A model generated the notes under the pieces. That model had not been told where the DNA came from and ran no database searches. It saw only the letters and a list, made by a program, of their open reading frames with translations. A stretch of 64,000 nt of DNA from Marinigracilibium pacificum (GTDB lineage: Bacteria; Bacteroidota; Bacteroidia; Cytophagales; Cyclobacteriaceae), in the NCBI RefSeq assembly GCF_012926615.1, contig NZ_JABBNU010000013.1, forward strand, positions 62,001-126,000, given 5' to 3'. The first letter of the stretch is position 1. The number at the start of each line of letters is the position of its first letter. Shown here piece after piece: positions 39,401 to 48,581 of the stretch. The translations under genes and the position numbers were made by a program.

Positions 39401-40853
39401 TGATATGAAACCAGATGGTGAAGATGTGAGCGTATTTTCTTCTCCTCAGGTTGCATTTAATACTCAAATCAATACAAAATTTGAGATGCTAACCGATACA
39501 GAGCTCAATGCATACAAAATCAGACTTGATAAAATTGAATTGATTGCTCCTGACGGATCAGTTGTCTCTGGTGATATCAAGTGGAATGAAAGAAAGGATG
39601 TTGCAACCTTCTTACAAGAAAGCGTGCTTGAAGGAAAAGCAAAATACAAGATGAAAGTTAAGGTTGTTTGGCAACATCGTAAAAATGGAAGTTGGACTGA
39701 CTTGAAGTTTGGTGATCAATTAGCTTTTGAGGAAGAAGAAATAAGTTTTGTGACCGGAGAAGCACCGGATTATATTCCTGAAAGCAATGTGAAATACGCA
39801 TATCCTGTAAATAACATGTATAACTTCTATCAGGATGAATATGGACAGGCGTATATCCAATTGAATATGGCTCAAGATGCGGTGTTTGCTGAAGAGATTG
39901 ACGGAGTTAAATGGAATTATAGCGCAGTGTTTGCTTCAGCAGATGGATTTGATCGTAAGGAAGTAGGCATTACTTATAGCCCTGAAAATAGAGGCATTAT
40001 TAGACTGTCTATTCCTGATAACCTATTAAATGCAACAGCCTATAAAATGGTGATAGTCAGAAAACCTGCTCAAAATTATCTTTCTGAAGGAAATGTAATA
40101 AGAGACGATAAACAAGTATATTCTGATGGTGAAATTGGAGGCGAAGTTTCTACTTCTAATAATAAACTGGCAGGTGTAATAATTGGTCCGGGTGAAAAGG
40201 AAATTTACTCATTAAGATTCCGTACCAGCCGTTTCAATACTTTTGTTGATAAAATGAACAACCTTTCTAGCGAGGAATCAATTGGAAGAATACTTCAAGA
40301 CTACAATGTTATCAGATTAGGATATCGTACTACCTCTGATGAGGTATTTGGAAGATTTGAAAAGGGTGGTTCAGATGGCATAAGATACACTCGATTGATA
40401 GAAATCGAAGGATTAGCTGATAACCCATGGATGAATAATTTTGTCTTGCCAAAGATTTATGATCCTTACCCTAAATATGGAAGTAGTTTAACAGCTAATA
40501 TTAACACATTTAGAAGTCCTGCTGAAGAACTGGGTATTCCACCTGTAAAAAGTGTCTTTGTATATCAAGATCAATATCCGGTACTAACTGAGTCATCATT
40601 TGAATCGACATCAGGTAGCATTGGAGGTATTACAGGATATATTTATGATCTGCCATTCTATGTAAATCAGGATTATAATAAGATTTACAATTACTTAATG
40701 GCAAATTATAAACCTTCAACTAGCTATCCTTCATTATTAAAAGTGACCTATGAAAATATTTATACTGGTTCCGAGTATGGTTTCAAAATGAAATATGTAT
40801 TGCCGGGAACAGGAAAGGTTACGTCAACAAAAACATTTAAAATCAAGTGGTAG
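36453..40853 (+). CDS. very large secreted protein of unknown function in the toxin operon
   Basis: 1466 residues with a signal peptide (FFILFIFSSIALSGQ). The first ~1000 residues are beta-rich and Gly-rich with long repeated amphipathic strands (for example FGKVRFSRDLMLPEDQNG, GGPIGFFGFGGGLYYHMENQ), consistent with a giant beta-solenoid or barrel-like scaffold. A later part (~1020-1220) reads as Ig/Fn3-like modules. No enzyme motif and no T9SS sorting domain is seen. Neighbours are the small secreted proteins upstream and the Fn3 protein 35 bp downstream. I infer a structural shell or delivery component. Confidence 0.7.
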   Translation: MKHIIKFFILFIFSSIALSGQENENETPTGALASEDSLIAYIHGLHEKVLGEGLTTDNFSESDLGRLPIGIYHEVGNQEYIVLIDSAVFTPTGAYFSAFVSLDVPNSTQKLAFRASRIEFTPGGLTTSDMAKLYLVSDHSVKIGNHATLELNGSNQKTYVSWDCNGFQGVNLFGKVRFSRDLMLPEDQNGNIINDKYVETSFEIFMSDWNDFLIDVNLPPFQPKEMPGFSFAVTNAVFDMSEEKNSSDMIMPQEYMDIYGAMPQLWKGFFLKSLTVRLPGELTKGMDRKRLDATSMIIDRHGLTGNFGAANIIQKEDKGNIAGWAFTIDSVGVSFMMGAVKGAAMKGDIKLPIMDEEAKSMEYTALLARGADDKLDYLFQIKTMEEIQVGALSGRMKLAPNSSITLEKVNGEFKAQAMLHGAYNLSMDEAEVKELEFQNLHLVSEKPYLLGGTFNLGGESGDESNSIGTFPITLHSVSFVNNQQSVKLNIDASVNLMNKSDKGFAARANIGVETDIEGGEVNSEGEKEVQKWKLKRAQVNNIYINVATGAFTAKGELSIYRKDKVYGDGIRGFVDLTVEPSLAAKATAQFGRVEGLRYWYIDCNVRLPKPVGGPIGFFGFGGGLYYHMENQAVANLGKYGSFDMPDSVQVGQSLSGAKYIPNKEIGIGAKFMTTLGLTANSKAFNADATFEMAFNESGGLRYVLLEGDGYLLTDINDRSGGSPLYASLMMVYDNPTKTFHSNVSLFVNVEEKIIGVNENYLAGSLIIHSDPQDWYIHAGTPEQPIGLNFMGLAKATSYFMAGTVISDFPELPSNVTKIIGDIDMSLGRDLNQLASGGGLAFGAAIDVNTGRQEFAIFYGSFALGLGFDVMIKDYGPAARCSGSTEPIGINGWYATGQAWAYVSGSIGVFVDKRWFKGEFEILRIGAAVVLQARLPNPVWMQGVVGGEFSILGGLVKGNCRFKVEVGERCEIVGGALNGVKVISDMKPDGEDVSVFSSPQVAFNTQINTKFEMLTDTELNAYKIRLDKIELIAPDGSVVSGDIKWNERKDVATFLQESVLEGKAKYKMKVKVVWQHRKNGSWTDLKFGDQLAFEEEEISFVTGEAPDYIPESNVKYAYPVNNMYNFYQDEYGQAYIQLNMAQDAVFAEEIDGVKWNYSAVFASADGFDRKEVGITYSPENRGIIRLSIPDNLLNATAYKMVIVRKPAQNYLSEGNVIRDDKQVYSDGEIGGEVSTSNNKLAGVIIGPGEKEIYSLRFRTSRFNTFVDKMNNLSSEESIGRILQDYNVIRLGYRTTSDEVFGRFEKGGSDGIRYTRLIEIEGLADNPWMNNFVLPKIYDPYPKYGSSLTANINTFRSPAEELGIPPVKSVFVYQDQYPVLTESSFESTSGSIGGITGYIYDLPFYVNQDYNKIYNYLMANYKPSTSYPSLLKVTYENIYTGSEYGFKMKYVLPGTGKVTSTKTFKIKW

Positions 40854-40888
40854 AGATGGTAAAAGGAGTGGACAACATACTACAGAAT

Positions 40889-42982
40889 ATGAAAAGACTG
40901 GTAAGCCTGACCTTTATTTGGATTATGTTTATTGGTAACCCATTTGGTTTGGTTGCACAAAATAGCAACTATAGTATCGCATTGATTGCCAGAAATGAAT
41001 CAAATCAGGTCAGACTAAGATGGGCTCCGGCAAACCACATCATGTTTGAACTGGGGAAAAGGCATGGTTATATTCTCGAGCGCTTCGAATTGGATAATCA
41101 AGGCAATATTAAAGCTGACCAGGCAATTAAATTATTAAGTAACGAGCCTATTCAGCCATGGCCGGAACAAAAATGGACTGAGTTTGCAAACAATGACGCC
41201 AATGCGGCAATTGCTTTTCAAACTTTGTATGGTGAGTCATTTAACCTGAGTACTCCAAGTTCTGACATGATGCAAATGCTCGATATGGCAACTGACCAGG
41301 AAAACAGACATGCATTTGGACTTTATGTTGCAGATCAAGATTATGAAGTAGCCCAGGCAATGGGGCTTGCATTTGTAGATAAGTCAGTTGATAAAGGTAA
41401 GATATATGTTTACAGAATTAAGCTCGCTGACCCGGGGCAATCTGGTATTACTCCCGAACCTGCAGCGACCAGAGTAGATAGAAATGAATTTGTAACCTTA
41501 CCGGCACCACTTGATTTTAACGTGGAGTTTGCAGACAAAACAGCATTCTTAAGTTGGAATGCCGAAATAAGTGGCACATTTTTTACAAGCTACGAAATTC
41601 AGAAATCATATAATGGAACTGATTTTTTCAGAGTTGATTCAACAAACTATGTTAGCGTGGTTAATGAAAATCAGGATTCCAGAATGGCTCTTTACATTGA
41701 TAGCTTAAGAGAAAATAGAAAAATGGTTTATTATCGGATGAGAGGTAAGACTCCATTTGGTGAAAATGGTAAATGGACAGAAGTTAAAGAAGGGTTTGGA
41801 TTTCCGGTTATATCAGGAAATGTAGCTTCTATAAAAAGCGTTCAGGTAATTAATAATTCAAAAGCAAGGATAGAGTGGACAATTCCGGAAACTTTGATTG
41901 ATAAAGCTAAACACCTGAATATTTATAGAAGTCAAAATGATGAGGGTGATTATAAAGTAAAATTAAACTCTAAGCCAATACCTGCAAAAGATGGCGTATA
42001 TGTTGATGAATCGCCACAGCGAATTAACTATTACTTTATAGAAGCAGTAACTTCAGAAGGAGAGACTTCAATTTCATTACCCGCAGTTGGAGTGCTGGAA
42101 GATAATATTCCTCCTGTAAAGCCGATAGGCGTTAAAGCAGAAATTGATTCTTCGGGAGTAGTAACAATAGCCTGGAAACCAAATCCGGAGGTTGATGTAA
42201 TCGCTTATAAAGTATATCAGGCAAATTATGTTTCTGACGAACCTAGCCTTGTAACTCCACAGATGCATTATGATACGGTCTTTGTAGATACCGTTACTAT
42301 GAATACCCTTCATGAAGATATTTATTACTGGATTGTTGCTGTTGATCATGTTTACAATAATTCAGATTATAGTGAGCCAATAAAACTTCAACGTCCGGAC
42401 GTAATAGCACCATCAGCACCGGTGATATCCAATTATTCTGCAGATAGCAAGGGCGTTCACCTGACGTTTGTTCCAAGCTCAGCTAAAGATGTAGTAATGC
42501 ACAGGATTTCAAGACAGGTAAATGGGAATGAAATTTTTGCCGATACTATCGAAGTAGAAAATGGCAGTGGCAGTTATTCATACCTTGATAATAAAGTAAA
42601 AGCAAATACCAGATATCAGTATGTGATTGCTGCAATTGATGATGCTGGCCTGAAAGGAGAAACAAAACCGATTTCGATCAGGACTGCTTCAAATATTGTG
42701 TCTGAAGATGATGAATTTGACTGGAAAAGAGGTGCTGCTGATCGTGACCAATTGAAAATAATATTAAACTGGAAATACGAAGGTAAACCTGTAGATCACT
42801 TTATTCTTTATCGTGGATCAGACAGATTTGCCATGACGACTTATCAGAAACTTGACGGAACATTAAGAAAGTGGGAAGACAGTGATCTGATAATCAACAC
42901 AAATTATACATACCGTATTCAGCCGGTGCTTAAAGATGGAAGCATGCTTCCGATTAGTAAGGAATTGAAAGTAAAATATTGA
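40889..42982 (+). CDS. secreted fibronectin type III-repeat protein
   Basis: 697 residues from the ATG at 40889, which gives the signal peptide KRLVSLTFIWIMFIGNPFGLVAQ. An in-frame GTG at 40847 overlaps the previous gene and yields a poor leader. After an N-terminal ~200-residue region, at least four Fn3 modules follow, shown by AFLSWNAEISGTFFTSYEIQ, ARIEWTIPETLIDKAKHLNI, VTIAWKPNPEVDVIAYKVYQ and LNWKYEGKPVDHFILYR. No catalytic motif and no sorting domain. Its position directly before the toxin gene suggests a carrier or chaperone for export. Confidence 0.78.
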   Translation: MKRLVSLTFIWIMFIGNPFGLVAQNSNYSIALIARNESNQVRLRWAPANHIMFELGKRHGYILERFELDNQGNIKADQAIKLLSNEPIQPWPEQKWTEFANNDANAAIAFQTLYGESFNLSTPSSDMMQMLDMATDQENRHAFGLYVADQDYEVAQAMGLAFVDKSVDKGKIYVYRIKLADPGQSGITPEPAATRVDRNEFVTLPAPLDFNVEFADKTAFLSWNAEISGTFFTSYEIQKSYNGTDFFRVDSTNYVSVVNENQDSRMALYIDSLRENRKMVYYRMRGKTPFGENGKWTEVKEGFGFPVISGNVASIKSVQVINNSKARIEWTIPETLIDKAKHLNIYRSQNDEGDYKVKLNSKPIPAKDGVYVDESPQRINYYFIEAVTSEGETSISLPAVGVLEDNIPPVKPIGVKAEIDSSGVVTIAWKPNPEVDVIAYKVYQANYVSDEPSLVTPQMHYDTVFVDTVTMNTLHEDIYYWIVAVDHVYNNSDYSEPIKLQRPDVIAPSAPVISNYSADSKGVHLTFVPSSAKDVVMHRISRQVNGNEIFADTIEVENGSGSYSYLDNKVKANTRYQYVIAAIDDAGLKGETKPISIRTASNIVSEDDEFDWKRGAADRDQLKIILNWKYEGKPVDHFILYRGSDRFAMTTYQKLDGTLRKWEDSDLIINTNYTYRIQPVLKDGSMLPISKELKVKY

Positions 42983-42992
42983 TTTTTTTATT

Positions 42993-45900
42993 ATGAACAG
43001 GTTCTATCAACTGTTGATATTTTTTATAGGTGTTATTTTTTCCTGGCAGGTAAATGCCCAGACCTGGCCCGTAAATGCTTCATTGCAGATTACACCTCCA
43101 TATAGTTTGTACTTGTCAGATTACACATTACCTGATCAAGATCATTTGAGGCTTAATCTGACATTGCGCGATTTAAATGAACCTGTGTATAATGCACGGC
43201 TTGTAGTAAAAATTGAGGGTACAAATATCTCAATTACTTCCAGGCCAAATGCAGTTAATCTTCCGGTAGAGCTAAATCCGGGCATGATGACAACTGTTTC
43301 CGGATTTGAAATAGCCGATTACCTTAATCCACAAAACCTGATTTATAGTGGTCCGGGAGCGCAAAAATTCTATCAAAGTGGTGAATTACCAGAAGGCATG
43401 TATCGATTTACAATTACAGCCTATGATTATGAGCGTCACGACCAAAAAGTTTCTAATACTGCCCAGGCAGTAGTATGGCTGGTAAGAAATGACCCGCCAA
43501 TGATCACACAACCGGTTTGTGGTACAGCAATTAATCCGGTACAGCAGCCGCAGTTTTTATTTCAGTGGCAAAACATCAATGCATCACCAAATTCAGCATT
43601 GAGTACTGAATATGAACTGACAGTGACCGAAGTTTGGCCGGAAGGAAGAAATCCAAATGATGCAATTAATACTTCTGAGCCTTTATTTCAGACAATAACC
43701 GATCAAACCAGCTTTTTGTATGGGTATAATGAACCTCAGTTACTACCGGGTAAGACCTATGCATGGAGAGTCCGGGCCATGGATGTCGAAGGAAGAGATC
43801 TCTATGAAAATGAGGGGTATAGTGCCGTATGTTATTTTACAGTAGTAGAAGAAGCACTGAGCTATCCGGTAACAAATGTTGGGCATGAAGTGCTTGGTCA
43901 GCGACAAGCAAGGATTTATTGGGATCTGGAAGAAGAACCATCAAATTATGTAGTAGAATTCAGGGAAGATAAAGGCGGTGCCTCCTGGTTTGATCAGGAA
44001 ACTACCGATCCTGAATTAATGCTTAATCAACTTAATCCATCCACGCCTTATGTTTACCGCATTGGTAAAAAATCAGAAGGTTATACTTCAGCATGGACAG
44101 AAGAATTTCAGTTTGAAACTCCTGCTCGATTAATTGCCGCCTGTGGAGAGGATGTGACGACAACTGTTCCTCAAAATACCAATCCGCTTATCACAGCTAT
44201 GACCGGAAATGTCTTTCAGGTTGGCGACTTTGAAATGGAAGTGCTACAGATTCAGGGTAGCAATGGTATATTTTCAGGATATGGAGCGATGAAAACCCCT
44301 TGGTTAGGGTTTACGGTACATGTAAAGTTTGATAACATAGTAGTTAATGAGGCTTACCAGGTAATAGAAGGAGAAGTTCATGCACTGACCCAAAGCGTAG
44401 AGAAATTCAAAGAACAATGGCAACAAAGTGATGAAGTAAGAGATGCACTCCAGCATCCGTTTGAGGGTATTGGACAAACAATTGGAGAAACAGTCATTGT
44501 TGAAGGTACAATAGAATCAGTTACTATTGATAGAGAAAATAACCAGGTAGTTATCGAAGTTGAAGGAAATGATGAACCTCAGCGAGTAGATATACCTTCT
44601 CAGGACGAAGGACCAACAGTTATTCAAGATGAAAACGGAGACAGGTATGTGGTGACACCTGATGGTCGTGTACTCGAGGGTGATCAGGCCGAGGCATTTA
44701 TCGAAAATACCCAACGTCAAATTCCTGATAGCATCATATTGTTTATAGATGGACAATTTGGTTTTGATGAGTACAAGCCATATAAAGCCTATATCCAGGG
44801 TGATTATGAAACACTTCCTCTTAGTGAAGAGGGTTATAAAGTACCATGGGTAAGTATGCAGGCGACGAGTATAGGATATGTAACCATTACACTGAAAGAT
44901 GGTGAGAACATAGATGATTATAAATTTAAAACCACGACAGGTATCGATCTTCCAAGGCCGGTAGCAGATCAGTCTATTGCAAACCAATACAATATATCAG
45001 TAGTTGGTGGCCAGCATGAAGAAGAATTTGGAGTGGAGGCATATCGTAAGCCAGCAACTGAAGATGGTAATGAGATACTAGTTGGGAAGACCAATGTAAT
45101 ATCATTTAAGAATGATGTAAAGAAAGAAGTAATTATTGTTAATGTAGCAAATAAGGATTTTGCCAATTCAAATTTTCAGCTGCAAGAATATCTGAATGAG
45201 GTTTTTAATGAAACCCTGGTAACATTTGAAGTCAAAGCTATAGAGTGGAATCCTTCGGAAGATATCGACTGGGAAGCACTTCAAAATGATGAAAGTGGTG
45301 CATTTAGTACCTATAATACAGAGCAAAAAAAGCTGATTAGTACATTTAAAGATTCAAACATATATACCAATGCTGGCGATGATGCAGCCTTTTTGTTTGT
45401 GGCACCTGGCACTGGTAACTCTACTGTAGCTGGTAGAATGCCATTTAAGCGGAACTTCGGGTTTATCTATGCCAACCAGATAAATAATACAGATAAATAC
45501 CATACCACGGTGGCTCACGAATTGGGTCATGGACTATTCAGGTTGAGGCACCCGGATGATGAGTTTAGCACCAGTGACCCTAATAACCTGATGGCAGCGA
45601 GTGGAGCAATGGGAGACGACCTGTATTACTTCCAGTGGAAGAGAGTCCACGATCCGGAGTCGATGATTGCGTGGATGCAAGATGACGAACTATCGGAGTT
45701 AACAATAGCTGGTCAATGTATATCAGGTGATTTAGTTACTACATTAGCCAGAGTCAATCAATTCTATAATATTGGTGGAAAACCAATAAAATTACCATCA
45801 GGAGCTACTCCGAAAGCCTTCTTCACTAATGAACATCAAGGAAAGCTAGCTTCCTTTGTCTATAATGGAACTACTTATATCCCATACCTTAGTAAAAAGG

Positions 45901-48581
45901 ATGATACATTTCTTGGGTATGCACCTGTTGGTATAAAAAGTAAGGTTAAAAATTTATCTGATTTTGAAGACTTTAAAATAGATCTTGAAGAGGGAGATAG
46001 GGCAATAGCTCAACATGTATTATTAGGTGACTTTGGTGAAAATGGTAGTTGTACTTATCGAATAAAAATTGGTGAAGAAATATCAGAAGAGAAAGTTTCA
46101 AATAATTGCCGTTGTCTGGATTTTGATCAATTCCTGATTTTTAAATCAATTGAAACAGGGAATTCACATGCTTTTAACTTTGGTTCAGATCTAGTTGATG
46201 ACATAGAGTTTTTAAGTAAGCTCTACAAGGGAGATGATCCAATCACCCTGGAAGATAATACTCAAAGACATACTATTAAGGCAAAATTATTCATAACTGA
46301 TGAAACAACTGAAGATTGGATATTATCTGAGTTAGAAACTTATGATCCCGGAGCTGGAGTTAAAAAGATTTGGATTCATAAAACAGAAGGCTCATACGAA
46401 TTAAAGAACGAAATTGACGGGTTCGATGATTTAGATGAATACCTGGCCTTACATGGTAAGGGTGTTACTATGGCTAAAATCATGGCACAGGTAAATCATT
46501 CTGCCGATCAATTTGGTACCTTACTTTATGAAGGGTCAGATTTTATTTCTCAGCAGATTCAAAAAGCGAAAATTCCAGAGTATGTCTATAACCCTAAGCA
46601 TGAAAATTATGATCCAAGATACGCAACTTTTTATAGGTATTTAACAATTACATTAGAACCAGCAAGACAAGTTTTTTCTTTGATGCTTCAGACTTCATTG
46701 AATAATGCAGGGTATCAATTTCAGGCTTGGGATTCTCCTGAGGAAAAACCAACTAGTGATCTTTCAAATTTCCTCAATGAGGATGGATCAATAAATCTAT
46801 ATGAATATGAATTTGCAGTATTATGTGGTGCATATAATGGCTTGATTGATATAGTTGATGGAATCCCACAAATGGTTTCTATGGTTAGTATGATAATGAC
46901 TGTTGATGGTAGAAATCAAGTAATGCAAATGTATCTGAACTTGAAAAATTATGAAAATGAGGATACAGGTGAAAAAGGCTTTTATGCTGCATTTAAAAAT
47001 TTAGCTGGAAAACAATTAGATCAGATGCAGGAGCAACCTGTTAAGGCAGCTCACGATATTTCTGCCATATCTGTTCAGGTACTTATTGGTTTTGTTTCTG
47101 GAGGCACGACATTAGCTGCTACATTTGGGCCCAAGGTTGCTACAATTTTTAGGGTTTTATCCTATATAGATGATTTAGCAGATATAACAAGAGCATTTAA
47201 ACTTGTTGGAAAATCTGCTAATGGAGTTTTTAAATTAATGCGTGGTAGTGACGTTTTTATAAAGGCTCAAAATGGTTTAGTTTATGTTAGAATAATTACT
47301 GAAAGTGGAGGGTCTGCGTTAAAAACATTCTCAGATAAAATTTTATCTGGACTAGAAAGTAGTAAAAAGCTGATTGCCATAGGTGATAATTATCAATTGA
47401 AAATTGATGGAGTTCAGTATAATTTAACAAAATTTGGAGACGATCTTGCCGAGGCCTCTGAAGAAATTTTAGCAAGTGGGTTTAATATATCAGAAGCCTT
47501 ATTACGAAGACTTAGGAATACCTACGGACTGGAGCTTTTTGAGATTTCAGCTTTATCAGATCAGTTGGGTAGGTTAGGCAAAACACTTAGTGATTTTGAT
47601 AACCTGGTAAAGAATAGTTCAATCGTTCATAAGCAGGATTTAGTTAAAAAATTAGCTGCAGACCTTTCTTCAAGAAATACTCCAGCAGAATTCTTTGAGA
47701 AATTAGCTGAAAATTCTAAATTGGTTGATGCGTGGGGTCTAATCAAGAATGCTGGGTTAGATGACTTAGCAAGGAATACAAATGTTTTAGAGGAAGTAAC
47801 CAAGCTAAGTGGTAAGACTTTAAATGGTAATCCGCTTGATGTTGCAAAACTTTTTGACAATGGCTTAGGCAGAACTTTGAGTAAAGTTTCAGATGCAGAT
47901 AAGACCAAAATACTTTCAAGGATCAATGAATGGGATGCTGGCAAAGTTGATGATCTAGCTAGGAGGTTAGGTAAAGGCAATTATCCCGCTTTGGCTGATG
48001 ACTTGGCTGACCCTGATTTCTTTAAGTTGTATGATGATATTATCCATGATCCTGAAAATGCTTTAGACATAGCAAAAAGGGCAGGTAATGGAAATTTAAC
48101 CACCACTGCTAAAAGTACATTTTTCAATGACATAACGAAGCTTGGGAAGGATTTTGAAGGTGTAGTTGCTCCAGCTCTTAGACAGGGAGGAGCATGGAGG
48201 AATAAGCTAAAAGATGTTGTTAGTAAGAAGTTCGGAATTGATGATTTAGACTCCTACGAAATGTATGAGCAGGTTCAATTTACCTACAATAAATCTACCG
48301 GAGACTATTTTGTGGCAGATCAGGCTTTTGTGAAATATGGCTTTGATGCTGATGGTGATAAATTCATAGAGAATGTTATAGTAATAGAAAATAAACTCTC
48401 AGATGCAACAAAGCTGACTGCTAACCAATCGGCAGCGAAAAGTATATCAGGATATACTGTTAGAAGTAGACAAATTAGTGGGTTAGATCAAGGGCTTGAA
48501 GCAAACTCGAATAATTGGTTGAGAGCTTATGGAGATGGTTCTGGAAAAAACATTATAGATATTACCGATGAGTTTAAATAG
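42993..48581 (+). CDS. polymorphic toxin: Fn3-like carrier, HELGH metallopeptidase, PD-(D/E)XK-like nuclease C-terminus
   Basis: 1862 residues. The signal peptide ends near VNAQ. Residues about 25-200 (TWPVNASLQITPPYS...) match what I recall as the 'TANFOR' N-terminal region of Bacteroidota polymorphic toxins. Fn3-like modules follow to about 400. A zinc-peptidase domain lies around 720-890 with HELGHGLFRLRH (His842, Glu843, His846, His853) and a downstream NNLMA turn, as in autoprocessing domains of such toxins. A hydrophobic pre-toxin stretch (~1370-1430) precedes the variable end. The last ~130 residues resemble a restriction-endonuclease-fold nuclease, with candidate Asp1776 and Glu1799-x-Lys1801 (IENK), then LTANQ. 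The gene ends 14 bp inside the immunity gene. Confidence 0.82.
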   Translation: MNRFYQLLIFFIGVIFSWQVNAQTWPVNASLQITPPYSLYLSDYTLPDQDHLRLNLTLRDLNEPVYNARLVVKIEGTNISITSRPNAVNLPVELNPGMMTTVSGFEIADYLNPQNLIYSGPGAQKFYQSGELPEGMYRFTITAYDYERHDQKVSNTAQAVVWLVRNDPPMITQPVCGTAINPVQQPQFLFQWQNINASPNSALSTEYELTVTEVWPEGRNPNDAINTSEPLFQTITDQTSFLYGYNEPQLLPGKTYAWRVRAMDVEGRDLYENEGYSAVCYFTVVEEALSYPVTNVGHEVLGQRQARIYWDLEEEPSNYVVEFREDKGGASWFDQETTDPELMLNQLNPSTPYVYRIGKKSEGYTSAWTEEFQFETPARLIAACGEDVTTTVPQNTNPLITAMTGNVFQVGDFEMEVLQIQGSNGIFSGYGAMKTPWLGFTVHVKFDNIVVNEAYQVIEGEVHALTQSVEKFKEQWQQSDEVRDALQHPFEGIGQTIGETVIVEGTIESVTIDRENNQVVIEVEGNDEPQRVDIPSQDEGPTVIQDENGDRYVVTPDGRVLEGDQAEAFIENTQRQIPDSIILFIDGQFGFDEYKPYKAYIQGDYETLPLSEEGYKVPWVSMQATSIGYVTITLKDGENIDDYKFKTTTGIDLPRPVADQSIANQYNISVVGGQHEEEFGVEAYRKPATEDGNEILVGKTNVISFKNDVKKEVIIVNVANKDFANSNFQLQEYLNEVFNETLVTFEVKAIEWNPSEDIDWEALQNDESGAFSTYNTEQKKLISTFKDSNIYTNAGDDAAFLFVAPGTGNSTVAGRMPFKRNFGFIYANQINNTDKYHTTVAHELGHGLFRLRHPDDEFSTSDPNNLMAASGAMGDDLYYFQWKRVHDPESMIAWMQDDELSELTIAGQCISGDLVTTLARVNQFYNIGGKPIKLPSGATPKAFFTNEHQGKLASFVYNGTTYIPYLSKKDDTFLGYAPVGIKSKVKNLSDFEDFKIDLEEGDRAIAQHVLLGDFGENGSCTYRIKIGEEISEEKVSNNCRCLDFDQFLIFKSIETGNSHAFNFGSDLVDDIEFLSKLYKGDDPITLEDNTQRHTIKAKLFITDETTEDWILSELETYDPGAGVKKIWIHKTEGSYELKNEIDGFDDLDEYLALHGKGVTMAKIMAQVNHSADQFGTLLYEGSDFISQQIQKAKIPEYVYNPKHENYDPRYATFYRYLTITLEPARQVFSLMLQTSLNNAGYQFQAWDSPEEKPTSDLSNFLNEDGSINLYEYEFAVLCGAYNGLIDIVDGIPQMVSMVSMIMTVDGRNQVMQMYLNLKNYENEDTGEKGFYAAFKNLAGKQLDQMQEQPVKAAHDISAISVQVLIGFVSGGTTLAATFGPKVATIFRVLSYIDDLADITRAFKLVGKSANGVFKLMRGSDVFIKAQNGLVYVRIITESGGSALKTFSDKILSGLESSKKLIAIGDNYQLKIDGVQYNLTKFGDDLAEASEEILASGFNISEALLRRLRNTYGLELFEISALSDQLGRLGKTLSDFDNLVKNSSIVHKQDLVKKLAADLSSRNTPAEFFEKLAENSKLVDAWGLIKNAGLDDLARNTNVLEEVTKLSGKTLNGNPLDVAKLFDNGLGRTLSKVSDADKTKILSRINEWDAGKVDDLARRLGKGNYPALADDLADPDFFKLYDDIIHDPENALDIAKRAGNGNLTTTAKSTFFNDITKLGKDFEGVVAPALRQGGAWRNKLKDVVSKKFGIDDLDSYEMYEQVQFTYNKSTGDYFVADQAFVKYGFDADGDKFIENVIVIENKLSDATKLTANQSAAKSISGYTVRSRQISGLDQGLEANSNNWLRAYGDGSGKNIIDITDEFK

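Noticed and set aside
40847-40889. GTG start at 40847 for the Fn3 protein
   Set aside because: It overlaps the previous gene and puts 14 residues ahead of a good signal peptide; ATG at 40889 fits better.
45516-45553. The HELGH protein as a simple secreted metalloprotease
   Set aside because: The motif occupies a small central part of an 1862-residue protein with a nuclease-like end and an overlapping downstream gene, which fits a polymorphic toxin better.
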